From: Enterococcus gallinarum NBRC 100675
GTDB lineage: Bacteria; Bacillota; Bacilli; Lactobacillales; Enterococcaceae
NCBI RefSeq assembly: GCF_001544275.1
Contig: NZ_BCQE01000008.1
Span: 62,001-126,000 of the forward strand
Direction of reading: 5' to 3'
DNA: 64,000 nucleotides
Shown here one piece after another: positions 27,273 to 35,939 of the stretch. Every line of letters starts with the position of its first letter. Positions within the stretch are counted from its first letter, which is position 1. The notes under the pieces were generated by a model. The model did no database searches and was not told the origin of the DNA. It saw only the letters and a program-made list of their open reading frames with translations. A program made the translations under genes and the position numbers.

Positions 27273-29957
27273 TCACTCCTTCAAACCGATTGTTCGAATT
27301 TCATAAGCAGCCAGTGTTTCTCCGACTGATTGAGACTGTTCTTCTTCCAACAAATTAAGCAGGCAACGATCTGTCTTTTCTTTCTTCGCGACAAAAGATG
27401 TTGCTGTATCGGCAAGATTGTACCCTCTTAGAACGAGCAAATCATCTTGGCGACGACGTTTAAGAGCCGTGATCGCCACTGTAGCGCCATTGGCTTCCAC
27501 GAATTGCGACTGTTTTCCTAATAGACCTGAGTGGATGGCTGTTTGCCGGGCGATCCAAGGCACTTGAGCTGCTTGTGCTTGTCGATAGGTTTCGTAGCGT
27601 TCGTTGGCTTGAGCATGCAACTCAATCCCGTACTCAAACGTATGCTTTCCAATACATTGCGCTTCTGGTGTTGGGAAATAGCCCCAATCGCCAAGTTCTC
27701 CTGTGCATCGTAACAATGTCAAACAAATTTTGTCTTCTACGATCTCGTATTCATTTAAACCAGTATTGGAAACTGTGACGCCGAAATCTTCCTCATGTAA
27801 ATTAACAAATGCGTGTTGATGCTGAGGATTTGTCGGATTTTGCCAATGACTAGATACTTGGTTTGGCCTTCTAACTGCTTCATAGATACTATCAGCTTCA
27901 TGTTGATCCGTATGGATACCCGTAGGGAAAAGCGCCCGTAACCGGTGGTCTTTGCTTTGGTTGTTCACTGTCGTTTTAAAACTGATTCGTTTACTATTGC
28001 AGTCCAAGCGGATTTCTGTTTCCAAGGTAAATGGCACTGTTTGTTGCGCCCTTTGTGCTTTACGGAAACGGAAATCGACGACTGCTTTTTGTTCTTCAAG
28101 TAATTGCTCATCAGCCGATACTGGAATTTGCATCATTTGCGTTACTTTAACGACGCCATAAAGAGCAGAATTTGCGATGACCTCAATTTGATGAGGAAAA
28201 GCTGTTGAGTAAATGGCGCGATCCCCTTCAGGTTGTTTGAAAATATACTCATTGCCGATATCTCCAACATCTTCAAAAACCAATAAATCCGTCAATTCTT
28301 TCCCGGTTGTTTTTTCTTTGATGGTCAGACTGCCATTTGAAGTGATCGTTGCTTGGACAAACGCGTTTTCTAAAACACGACCATCTGCTGAAACGATTTT
28401 TTCTGTCGTAGATGCTACTTGTGGCTTGTCAGCCTCAATCAGTGCAAAGGTCTGCCATGAAAATTCCGGCATTTGATCCACTTGAACTTGTACATTGACA
28501 AAACGCTTCATAAAAGGAATCCGAAAAGCGTCTTTCGGTAATTCATAGTCAAAAAGCACTTCTTCTTCGCTGATTTTTGCCGGTAAGATCTTTCCTTCAG
28601 AATCAATGATTTGGTAAGAACCTTTCGGCTGTTGCTGCAACTCTTGATATAACCGGCTAGGAAGTCCTTCTCGGAATGTTTTCCGGCTCAGTTCTACTTC
28701 CACTTCAACGATGCCCGAACGCGTCGTCCCTGAGGTATTAAAGACAACAAATGGTCGGCTCTCTTTTGGAAAAGCGGAAGTATCTATGGCATTTAGCAAC
28801 TGTGCTACTGCTTCATCAGCGACATACTTGCCGATTTCATTGGCTTTTTCAAATCGCGGCATCATCTCCCGATGCACTTCGTCCACCGAACAGCCACAAA
28901 TACTGTCATGAGGATGATTTTGCATCAACAGCTTCCAAGCGTGGTCCAGCACATCATGGGGATACTTCTTCGTTACCTCATACGCCATCGTTGCTAATGG
29001 TTCAGCCACATTTTCCAATTGACGTGAGACGCGCGTATTCCATTGTTTCAAATAAACCCGCGAGGAGGCCGTGTTGGCTAGCGTATACCAGCCGTCTGTC
29101 TCTTGACTCGTCAATTCGCCGCTCACGGTCCCAAGGTCTGCTGGCAAATCCGCTTGAACTGCTGCAAGGTATTCTGTGAACCCAGCATGTTTGAATTCAT
29201 AATCAGGGAACAATTCATTCGCTAAGCGGATCGCTTCACTGATATTTTTTTGGACAGGCTGATGGTCCACACCATTCATCATCAAGTAATGATTTGTCGA
29301 ACCAAATTTCTCAACATCTTGCAATTTTTGTGTCCAAAACTGGTGAGCTTCTTCCCGATCAACCGGAATCTCATTGCCATTGGAATACCAGTTGGCAAAA
29401 AGTAGACCAAAGATCTCACTGCCATCTGGACCTCGCCAATTCATTTCTGAGTATTGGGAGGTAAACTGATCATCCGGTAAGACTTCGTTATCAAACCCGA
29501 TTGGCTTAACTCCTCGACCAAAAGCTGCACTATGCAAGTTGGCTTGCTTCATCATTTGCGGCGTTTGACCCATATTCCCGAATGTATCCGGGAAATAGCC
29601 CAACATGACGGGTGTTCCCCATTTTTTGCTTTCAGCCATCCCAATCAACATGTTGCGGGTATTGGACTCTGAACTAATCAAAAAGTCATCTTGAAGAATA
29701 TAAAAGGGACCAATTTGTAATTTTCCTTGATCGATTGCTCGTTTGACCGCTGCCCGCTTTTCCGGACGAACTTCCAAATAATCATCTAGGATAATGGTCT
29801 GACCATCTAAATGAAAACTGTGGAACTCAGGATCTTTCTCAAACAATTCCAATAGATCATCCATCAATTCAATCAAGCGCATATGGTGTTGCTCATAAGG
29901 CATATACCACTCACGATCCCAATGACTATGAGATACGATATAAATTTGTTTTTTCAT
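27273..29957 (-). CDS. Alpha-mannosidase, GH38
   Basis: 894 aa retaining alpha-mannosidase of glycoside hydrolase family 38, without a signal peptide, so cytoplasmic. Seen: zinc-binding HSHWDREWY (His12, Asp14), the presumed nucleophile in FPDTFGNMGQ (Asp124), and MQNHPHDSICGCSVDEVHRE near residue 340, with His and Asp ligands, which is typical of the family. The C-terminal half is beta-rich. It follows GH125 after 32 nt. Expected role: removal of alpha-1,3/1,6 mannose from imported oligomannose fragments, as shown for the streptococcal enzyme. Confidence 0.93.
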   Translation of the reverse strand: MKKQIYIVSHSHWDREWYMPYEQHHMRLIELMDDLLELFEKDPEFHSFHLDGQTIILDDYLEVRPEKRAAVKRAIDQGKLQIGPFYILQDDFLISSESNTRNMLIGMAESKKWGTPVMLGYFPDTFGNMGQTPQMMKQANLHSAAFGRGVKPIGFDNEVLPDDQFTSQYSEMNWRGPDGSEIFGLLFANWYSNGNEIPVDREEAHQFWTQKLQDVEKFGSTNHYLMMNGVDHQPVQKNISEAIRLANELFPDYEFKHAGFTEYLAAVQADLPADLGTVSGELTSQETDGWYTLANTASSRVYLKQWNTRVSRQLENVAEPLATMAYEVTKKYPHDVLDHAWKLLMQNHPHDSICGCSVDEVHREMMPRFEKANEIGKYVADEAVAQLLNAIDTSAFPKESRPFVVFNTSGTTRSGIVEVEVELSRKTFREGLPSRLYQELQQQPKGSYQIIDSEGKILPAKISEEEVLFDYELPKDAFRIPFMKRFVNVQVQVDQMPEFSWQTFALIEADKPQVASTTEKIVSADGRVLENAFVQATITSNGSLTIKEKTTGKELTDLLVFEDVGDIGNEYIFKQPEGDRAIYSTAFPHQIEVIANSALYGVVKVTQMMQIPVSADEQLLEEQKAVVDFRFRKAQRAQQTVPFTLETEIRLDCNSKRISFKTTVNNQSKDHRLRALFPTGIHTDQHEADSIYEAVRRPNQVSSHWQNPTNPQHQHAFVNLHEEDFGVTVSNTGLNEYEIVEDKICLTLLRCTGELGDWGYFPTPEAQCIGKHTFEYGIELHAQANERYETYRQAQAAQVPWIARQTAIHSGLLGKQSQFVEANGATVAITALKRRRQDDLLVLRGYNLADTATSFVAKKEKTDRCLLNLLEEEQSQSVGETLAAYEIRTIGLKE

Positions 29958-29989
29958 TGTCTAACTCCTCTCGTTTTTGCCGGAGATGC

Positions 29990-31279
29990 TTATTTTTCTA
30001 CTCGAATATCAAAGTAATCCATGACAAGCTCACAAAACATCATATTGGCCCATGAGAACCATTCCCGTGTATATTTCGTCGGATCATCCACGTCGAATCC
30101 TTCATGCATCAAATGGGTGCCAGCATCGGTTGCAACTAATTGATTGAGAATTCGTTCTTTCTCCGCCTTATCTGGTGTCGTCATGCCTTCCATTGCCATC
30201 GCGATCGGCCACACATAGTTTTCTGGTGTATGAGAGCTTCCGATTCCCTTCGCATATTTCCCTTCATAGAAGTAAGAATTTTCGGAACTGAGCAACGTTT
30301 TGCGTGTGGCTAAATAGGTTTCATCTTGATCTGATCCGTAACCTAAATAAGGGGCGGCAATCAAATTCGGTACGTTGCTATCATCCATCACAGTGGCATT
30401 GCCTTGACCATCGACTTCATAGGCATAGATCGTTTGACCCGCTTGATTGGTAGTTTTGCCAAACGCATCGATCCCTGCTTGGATCTCTGATTGGAGCTGT
30501 TTTGCTTGAGTAACAATCGCTGGTTCATTCAAGATAGAACTAAAAATCTCAACAATGTAGCCTAAGACCACTACAGCAAACATATTCGAAGGAACTAGAT
30601 AACCATAGGTACAGGCATCGTCACTGGGACGAAATCCCGACCAGGTCATACCAGTTGGTACGACAGGCGCTCCTTTCCCGTCATTGATCAAGGTATCTTC
30701 TTTGCGCCATGTTTCTCTCTCAAAGCGATAAGGAGATTCTTGATGATTTTGTTCCGTGGCAAAAACATGAAGGGCTTTTTTGATACCGCTCACAAAATCG
30801 TCATTAAATTGATCTGTTCTGCCAGTATTCTTATACAACAGGTACGCCAATTGAATCGGATAACACAAAGAATCGATCTCATATTTTCGTTCCCAGATCC
30901 AATCATTCATCTCTGTCAAATCGCTTTGATGCCCGGCGCCATTTGCCGCTTCATTAAAGGCATTGGCATAAGGGTCGATATTGATATAAAAAAATTGCTT
31001 CTTGACTAATCCGCTGATCATTGCTGCCAGCTCTTCATCTTCTTTGGCAATTACTAAATAAGGCCGTACCTGCGCGGTTGAGTCTCGCAACCACATCGCC
31101 GGAATGTCCCCTGTCAGTAGAAATGTTGTGCCATCTTCATGGCGTTTGACCGTTGTCAACAATGTGTTAGCAAAAGCAGCATTGAAGTTTTTTGCCCAAT
31201 CCGCATGTTCACTTCCGCAACGTTCGGTTATTTCCTGCATAAAGTTTGCAACTGAATTTGGTATTTCTTGATAAGCCAT
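29990..31279 (-). CDS. Exo-alpha-1,6-mannosidase, GH125
   Basis: 429 aa, family GH125 (formerly DUF1237), inverting exo-alpha-1,6-mannosidase acting on N-glycan-derived mannosides. Seen: GDIPAMWLRDSTAQV (about residues 56-70), FYINIDPYANAFNE, the acidic FRPSDDACTYGYLVPSN (about 215-231), and EGFDVDDPTKYTREWFSWAN near the end, which carries the catalytic glutamate region. No signal peptide. First gene of the operon, under a promoter with an operator just downstream. Confidence 0.93.
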   Translation of the reverse strand: MAYQEIPNSVANFMQEITERCGSEHADWAKNFNAAFANTLLTTVKRHEDGTTFLLTGDIPAMWLRDSTAQVRPYLVIAKEDEELAAMISGLVKKQFFYINIDPYANAFNEAANGAGHQSDLTEMNDWIWERKYEIDSLCYPIQLAYLLYKNTGRTDQFNDDFVSGIKKALHVFATEQNHQESPYRFERETWRKEDTLINDGKGAPVVPTGMTWSGFRPSDDACTYGYLVPSNMFAVVVLGYIVEIFSSILNEPAIVTQAKQLQSEIQAGIDAFGKTTNQAGQTIYAYEVDGQGNATVMDDSNVPNLIAAPYLGYGSDQDETYLATRKTLLSSENSYFYEGKYAKGIGSSHTPENYVWPIAMAMEGMTTPDKAEKERILNQLVATDAGTHLMHEGFDVDDPTKYTREWFSWANMMFCELVMDYFDIRVEK

Positions 31280-31298
31280 TTGGTCACCGTCCTAAATT

Positions 31299-31308
31299 TG
31301 ATATATCA
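31299..31308 (-). promoter_or_regulatory. GntR-type operator 1 (TGATATATCA)
   Basis: Perfect 10-nt palindrome located about 6 nt downstream of the expected start of the GH125 transcript. It is identical to the site at 31407-31416 on the other side of the intergenic region. Likely bound by the divergent GntR/LacI-like regulator. Confidence 0.72.
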
Positions 31309-31320
31309 TTTCACGAATTC

Positions 31321-31349
31321 AGTATAACGATGTTTCTTAGCATTGTCTA
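31321..31349 (-). promoter_or_regulatory. Predicted promoter of the mannosidase operon
   Basis: Minus strand TAGACA (31349-31344), 17-nt spacer, TATACT (31326-31321). The operator at 31299-31308 lies just behind the start site. Confidence 0.68.
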
Positions 31350-31406
31350 GTACAATTTGACAGAACTCTATTTTCAATTTTGAACGAATATGCTATCCTG
31401 TAAATA

Positions 31407-31416
31407 TGATATATCA
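31407..31416 (+). promoter_or_regulatory. GntR-type operator 2 (TGATATATCA)
   Basis: Second identical copy of the palindrome, 19 nt before the regulator's start codon and overlapping a possible -10 box (TATGAT). It suggests autoregulation. Confidence 0.72.
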
Positions 31417-31434
31417 AAAGAAGGAGATCAACTC

Positions 31435-32505
31435 ATGAAAGAACCATTATACAAAAAAATTTATCACGAATTGTATGAGCAGATTCAAAGCGGTGAGTTA
31501 GCTCCGGAAAGCCGTGTCCCTACTGAAAAGGAATTGTCAGAGAAATACCAAGTGAGTCGCATCACCTCCAAGCGAGCCTTAACTGAATTGGAACAAAATC
31601 AGCTGATCTATCGTATTCAAGGAAGTGGCAGTTTTGTTCGTAGACCGATCCAACCACAATCAAAGGGGAAAGTGCTGTTTATTTTACCCTTCGCGAATGA
31701 CCTTTCCCTTGGCAATTTTACGGAAGGCATCTATCCAGTCATGCAGGAACAGGGATTCGAATTGATGCTGACACCTGTTGATTATCTGGAGCAAACCACG
31801 GCCGAAGCTTTGACCGAAGAATTTGACGGAATGATCTACTATGCTAGCAACACGAATTCAAATTATGATCTGCTTTTCGAACTGGCTTCACAAGGGTTCC
31901 CTGTTGTCACACTTGATAAAGCACTGCATGAGTTCTCATTCCCAGCTGTTTTGGCAGACAACTTTGAAGGAGGACAGTTAGCGACTGAACATCTTTTGGC
32001 ACAAGGTCATCAACGCATTGGCTATATTTTTGGTGAGCGTCATCATCCACAGTCTGTCCGCCAACGTTATCTAGGCTATGTGGATCAATTAAAAAAGCAA
32101 CAGTCGTCTTTTCGAACAAAACTTGATGATCCTCAGGCACTTTTGTCATCAGCTGTTAGTTATATTCAAGAGAATCAGTTGACTGGGGCTGTCTGCGAGA
32201 ATGATCTTGTCGCCATCGAATTGATGCGCCAATTGAAACAAGTTGGGGTTCAGGTTCCAAAAGAGTTTGCTGTGATCGGCTTCGATGACATTCAAGCCGC
32301 TGCATTGGTGGATCCACCTCTCAGCACTGTAAAACAAAATTTTGCCGAGTTGGGTCGTTTGGCTGGTACAAAATTAGTACAGTTGATTCAGTCAAATACT
32401 GCCGACTTGTCTACGCTCGCCAAAGAAGATGAGTTTGCAACAGCGAATCAGAAAGTCGCAGTCACTTTAGTTGTCAGAAATTCAACAATTGACCAAAAAC
32501 AATGA
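31435..32505 (+). CDS. GntR-family regulator with LacI-like sensor domain
   Basis: 356 aa. The start at 31435 (MKEPLYKKIY) follows AAGGAGATCAACTC; the frame is open 15 codons upstream across the operator, which is not credible. The N-terminal GntR winged helix-turn-helix covers about residues 1-70 (RVPTEKELSEKYQVSRITSK, then GSGSFV). Residues 80-350 form a periplasmic-binding-protein fold like LacI/AraR (GEYR-like GERHHPQSVRQRYLGY, VIGFDDIQAA). This is the AraR architecture. Divergent to GH125-GH38-kinase and 18 nt upstream of GH92, so it probably represses both arms until a mannoside inducer binds. Confidence 0.9.
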   Translation: MKEPLYKKIYHELYEQIQSGELAPESRVPTEKELSEKYQVSRITSKRALTELEQNQLIYRIQGSGSFVRRPIQPQSKGKVLFILPFANDLSLGNFTEGIYPVMQEQGFELMLTPVDYLEQTTAEALTEEFDGMIYYASNTNSNYDLLFELASQGFPVVTLDKALHEFSFPAVLADNFEGGQLATEHLLAQGHQRIGYIFGERHHPQSVRQRYLGYVDQLKKQQSSFRTKLDDPQALLSSAVSYIQENQLTGAVCENDLVAIELMRQLKQVGVQVPKEFAVIGFDDIQAAALVDPPLSTVKQNFAELGRLAGTKLVQLIQSNTADLSTLAKEDEFATANQKVAVTLVVRNSTIDQKQ

Positions 32506-32523
32506 CATAAAGGAGCAAACAAA

Positions 32524-34692
32524 ATGAAAGTAACAATGATCGATACGAGGCATGGGACAGATAATCAATACAGCTTTTCTCACGGCAACTGTCTCCCTTA
32601 TACAGGGGTTCCGTTTGGCATGAACTATTTTGCCCCTCAAACAAGCGACCAACGAGGAAGTTGGTGGTTCCATCCTGAAGACCGTACGTTTCAAGGATTT
32701 CGACTGACCCATCAGCCAAGCCCCTGGATGGGCGATTTTAGTCACCTTACTTTTTTGCCTATTAATGGGAAGCTATCAGAAAATACACTCTTCCATGCCC
32801 AAAGTTCCTATCGTCCAGAAGAAAGTGTCTTCAATCCAGCTTGTTTACAAGTGAAAAGCCAACGCTACCAACTCACTACAACATTGATCCCAAGCATGTA
32901 CGGAGGCATTCTGGCTCTAGATGGCGCAGTGACTGATCCCGGCTTAGGAATTTCTTTGCCTGGGCGCTATCAGCTGCAGCAAGTCGACGAACAGACCGTC
33001 AAAGGACAGGTCATCAATTACTCCGGATGTGAAGACAACGACTTTGCTTTTCACTTCATCTTGCGTTTTGAAACAGCTGTTCATGCGATTGAAGGGGAAT
33101 TATCAGGAGAAAATGGCTTTGTGGTGATTCGTTTTGAAGAAAAAAATCAGCAAACGATCCGTTTTGGGACATCTTTTTTAAGTTCTCAGCAAGCCTTTCT
33201 GAATCTCAGCCGTGAGTTGGATCAAACAACAGCCGACTACTTATCTAATGCTCAACAATCATGGGAAAACTACTTGAATCGAATAGATATCAAGCACCAC
33301 GATCCAAAACAAGTTTCAACTTTTTATCATAATTTTTATCGGTTGTTTTTATTCCCACAGACTTTTTATGAACGAGATCAATCTGGTCAAAAAATCCATT
33401 ACGATACACTTGCCAAGACCATCAAACCAGGACCGCTTTATACAAACAATGGTTTCTGGGATACTTACAAAACAGTCTACCCACTCTTTTCTCTGATTGC
33501 GGTCGAGCAGCTAGAAGATATGTTGGAAGGATTTTTGAACAGTTTTAAAGAAAGCGGATTCTTGCCAAAATGGTTATCTCCTGATGAGCGAGGGCTGATG
33601 CCAGGTACATTGATCGATGCTGTGATCGCTGATGCCTGCGTCAAAGGGATTCGACCTGACTTGATGCCAGAGTTCTTAACAGCTATGAAGAAAGCAGCCA
33701 CCATTCAGAGCCCAAATCCAAATTACGGTCGGCAAGGAACTGCCGATTACTTGAAATACGGCTATGTTCCTAGTGAATACCATGAATCTGTCAATCATAC
33801 CCTTGATTATTGTTACAGTGATTTTTGTATTGCCCAGGTGGCAAGTTATCTTGCTAACCCTGAAGCAAGCCACTATCAGCAGCAAGCAAAAAACTATTTA
33901 GCGATCTTTGATGCAGAAACAGGCTTTATGCGAGCAAAAGACAAAGCCGGTGATTTTCGGACAGATTTTGATCCCTATCGCTGGGGTCGTGATTATGCAG
34001 AAGGCAGTGCATGGCAAAGTAGCTTTGCTGTGTTCCATGATTTTGCTGGCTTGATCGCAGCTCATGGCGGCAAACAATCCTTTGAACAAAAACTGGTGGA
34101 TTTATGCAATCAAGCTCCCCGATATACTACCGAGGGCTACGGTTTTGAGATTCATGAAATGAGTGAGATGGCGGCTTTGGATTTTGGTCAGTTAGCTATC
34201 TCGAATCAGCCTAGTTTCCACTATCCTTATCTCTTTAGTTACATTGGCAAACCAGAAATGGCACAACCATTGATTAAACAATTGCTGACCCAATGTTTCG
34301 ATGATTCTCCAAAAGGGTATCCTGGAGATGAGGACAATGGCAGCATGTCCGGTTGGTATGTTTTTAACGCATTAGGTTTCTATCCTGTCACTCCTGGTAC
34401 CGGCGAATACGTTTTGGGGATGCCTTTGCTTGACGAAGCAACACTCTTTTTGTCGAATGGAAAAGAACTTAAAATCCACAGCACGCCAAATCAGCCGCAG
34501 CAGCAATTTATCGACAATGTCACTATAAATGGTAAACATCACTCTCGGTTGTTCTTTACTCATGATGAACTGATCGCTGGTACGACGATCCGCTATACTT
34601 TAGGCATCGTTCCCCGCAGTAAGACTTGGTCAGCGGAAGCTTATCCTTATAGTCTGTCGCATAGTCAAGAGCCGAATGAAGACCATAATTAA
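32524..34692 (+). CDS. Alpha-1,2-mannosidase, GH92
   Basis: 722 aa, glycoside hydrolase family 92, calcium-dependent exo-alpha-mannosidase. Seen: DTRHGTDN near the N-terminus, NNGFWDTYKTVYPL (about residues 305-318), and the C-terminal acidic signature GDEDNGSMSGWYVFNALGFY (about 600-619). No signal peptide, so cytoplasmic, consistent with action on imported glycan. It lies 18 nt after the regulator gene with GGAGCAAACAAA before its ATG. With GH38 and GH125 it covers the alpha-1,2, -1,3 and -1,6 linkages of oligomannose. Confidence 0.93.
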   Translation: MKVTMIDTRHGTDNQYSFSHGNCLPYTGVPFGMNYFAPQTSDQRGSWWFHPEDRTFQGFRLTHQPSPWMGDFSHLTFLPINGKLSENTLFHAQSSYRPEESVFNPACLQVKSQRYQLTTTLIPSMYGGILALDGAVTDPGLGISLPGRYQLQQVDEQTVKGQVINYSGCEDNDFAFHFILRFETAVHAIEGELSGENGFVVIRFEEKNQQTIRFGTSFLSSQQAFLNLSRELDQTTADYLSNAQQSWENYLNRIDIKHHDPKQVSTFYHNFYRLFLFPQTFYERDQSGQKIHYDTLAKTIKPGPLYTNNGFWDTYKTVYPLFSLIAVEQLEDMLEGFLNSFKESGFLPKWLSPDERGLMPGTLIDAVIADACVKGIRPDLMPEFLTAMKKAATIQSPNPNYGRQGTADYLKYGYVPSEYHESVNHTLDYCYSDFCIAQVASYLANPEASHYQQQAKNYLAIFDAETGFMRAKDKAGDFRTDFDPYRWGRDYAEGSAWQSSFAVFHDFAGLIAAHGGKQSFEQKLVDLCNQAPRYTTEGYGFEIHEMSEMAALDFGQLAISNQPSFHYPYLFSYIGKPEMAQPLIKQLLTQCFDDSPKGYPGDEDNGSMSGWYVFNALGFYPVTPGTGEYVLGMPLLDEATLFLSNGKELKIHSTPNQPQQQFIDNVTINGKHHSRLFFTHDELIAGTTIRYTLGIVPRSKTWSAEAYPYSLSHSQEPNEDHN

Positions 34693-34734
34693 AATCGGTA
34701 GGTACCTTTTTTAAAGAACGAGCAATACCGAAAG

Positions 34735-34906
34735 AAAAAAAAGGCTGCGACATAAGGATCAACCAAACTAAACTATCTGAATGACAGTAATTGAGTTGCG
34801 CGAGGTATTTCCCACTTGTGGAGATACCCTGCTGACCGCAGGGGCAATTACAACAACCTTCAGATAGTTAGTTTGTTGAAGAACTTATGTTGCAGATCTT
34901 TTTTTT
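34735..34906. repeat. Enterococcal-type palindromic intergenic element, copy 2
   Basis: About 170 nt between convergent genes with long complementary ends: AAACTATCTGAA near the left and TTCAGATAGTTAGTTTGTTG near the right, flanked by GACATAAG / CTTATGT and outer A/T tracts. The centre CCTGCTGACCGCAGGGGCAAT resembles the centre of copy 3 at about 47700-47740. It doubles as a bidirectional terminator for GH92 and the HAD gene. Confidence 0.65.
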
Positions 34907-34957
34907 GCTGGTTGCTCTTTTGCAGCTATCAATCAATGAACCGATAGCCTAAATCGA

Positions 34958-35773
34958 TTAGATCAAATGCTTAGATTCCTGTAACGCCAAAATCAGTTCA
35001 ATGGTTCGCAGCACACCATTTTCATCATTGGAGCGGGTCACAAAAGCTGCAGCTTCCTTGATTTCCTCAAAAGCATTTTTCATTGCAAAGCTGTAAGTGC
35101 CAGCAGCCATTAATTCGCTGTCATTCAATCCATCCCCAAAGACCATCGTTTCTTCGGGACTCACTGCCAGCAAATCCTGTAATTGGGCTACTGTTGTCCC
35201 TTTATGGACACCTTGATTAGTGATATCGATCCACGCAGCTTCTGAAGCAACGATGTAGGCATCTGCTGCAAAAGAAGACAGCTGCTTGACGCTATCGAAA
35301 CAACGTAACTTAGGATCATATACCGTCACTTTCACGAAGTCTTCTTGGATCTCACTATAACTGGTGACCGTTTTGACGACACGATAAGAACCTCGAACCC
35401 GGGCTGCATTTTCTTCCGTTGTCGTTTCCTTGATATAAGCAGCTGTTGGGGTACAGGCAATGATCACGTGGTCATCTGCTATTTTTTCTAATCGTTGGAT
35501 CAAACGCTGCCCTAATGCATTTGGGAGTAAGGATTCAAAAACATAGTCTCCTTGATGTTTGATTCGTGTGGCACTATCCCCTAATATCCAGATTTTCGCT
35601 GCTTGATCCCCAAACAGTTCTTCTACACGCTCGCACTGCTTGCCAGTACAAGCAGCAAAGGCTATCCCTCTTTGTTCCATCATCTGGCTGACTTTATCAA
35701 AATAGGTTCGATCAAAAGCCCCCTGGCTATTTAAAAATGTTCCATCTAAATCTGTAATGATCAGTTTGATCAT
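34958..35773 (-). CDS. Cof-type HAD-superfamily phosphatase
   Basis: 271 aa sugar-phosphatase-like HAD hydrolase. Seen: nucleophile motif DLDGTFLNS at residues 8-16, motif II CTGKQ near 38, and motif IV FGDGLNDSEL near 220; cap type fits the Cof/YidA group. The start MIKLIITDLDG at 35773 is preferred to an ATG four codons upstream, although both are preceded by GGA. Its promoter -10 is covered by a palindrome that sits between it and the divergent ROK-family regulator, the likely controller. Substrate unknown; hexose phosphate is typical. Confidence 0.86.
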   Translation of the reverse strand: MIKLIITDLDGTFLNSQGAFDRTYFDKVSQMMEQRGIAFAACTGKQCERVEELFGDQAAKIWILGDSATRIKHQGDYVFESLLPNALGQRLIQRLEKIADDHVIIACTPTAAYIKETTTEENAARVRGSYRVVKTVTSYSEIQEDFVKVTVYDPKLRCFDSVKQLSSFAADAYIVASEAAWIDITNQGVHKGTTVAQLQDLLAVSPEETMVFGDGLNDSELMAAGTYSFAMKNAFEEIKEAAAFVTRSNDENGVLRTIELILALQESKHLI

Positions 35774-35825
35774 CTCATTCCACATCCTTCGCCGCGTCGC
35801 TGCCGCCCTATTTATTTAACTACCT

Positions 35826-35860
35826 TAATTAAGTATACTTATTTAACTGAAAACCGTCAA
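35826..35860 (-). promoter_or_regulatory. HAD gene promoter overlapped by a 20-nt palindrome
   Basis: Minus strand TTGACG (35860-35855), 17-nt spacer, TATACT (35837-35832). The palindrome TAATTAAGTATACTTATTTA (35826-35845) pairs at 18 of 20 positions and includes the whole -10 box. It has the look of a ROK/XylR-type operator. Confidence 0.68.
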
Positions 35861-35877
35861 TTGCTTTAGGAACTTTC

Positions 35878-35906
35878 TTTACATTGCTGCGCTTCATCGC
35901 TATACT
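35878..35906 (+). promoter_or_regulatory. Predicted promoter of the ROK-family regulator
   Basis: TTTACA (35878-35883), 17-nt spacer, TATACT (35901-35906). It lies 33 nt downstream of the palindrome, so the palindrome is upstream of this promoter's -35. Confidence 0.6.
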
Positions 35907-35939
35907 TAATAAACTAGGTTCACTAAAGGAGGCAATGTC

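Noticed and set aside
28751-29179. 142-codon plus-strand open frame
   Set aside because: It is antisense to the GH38 gene and shows no domain.
32474-32745. Minus-strand open frames of 81 and 87 codons over the GH92 start
   Set aside because: They are antisense shadows of the GH92 gene, which has a ribosome binding site and clear family motifs.
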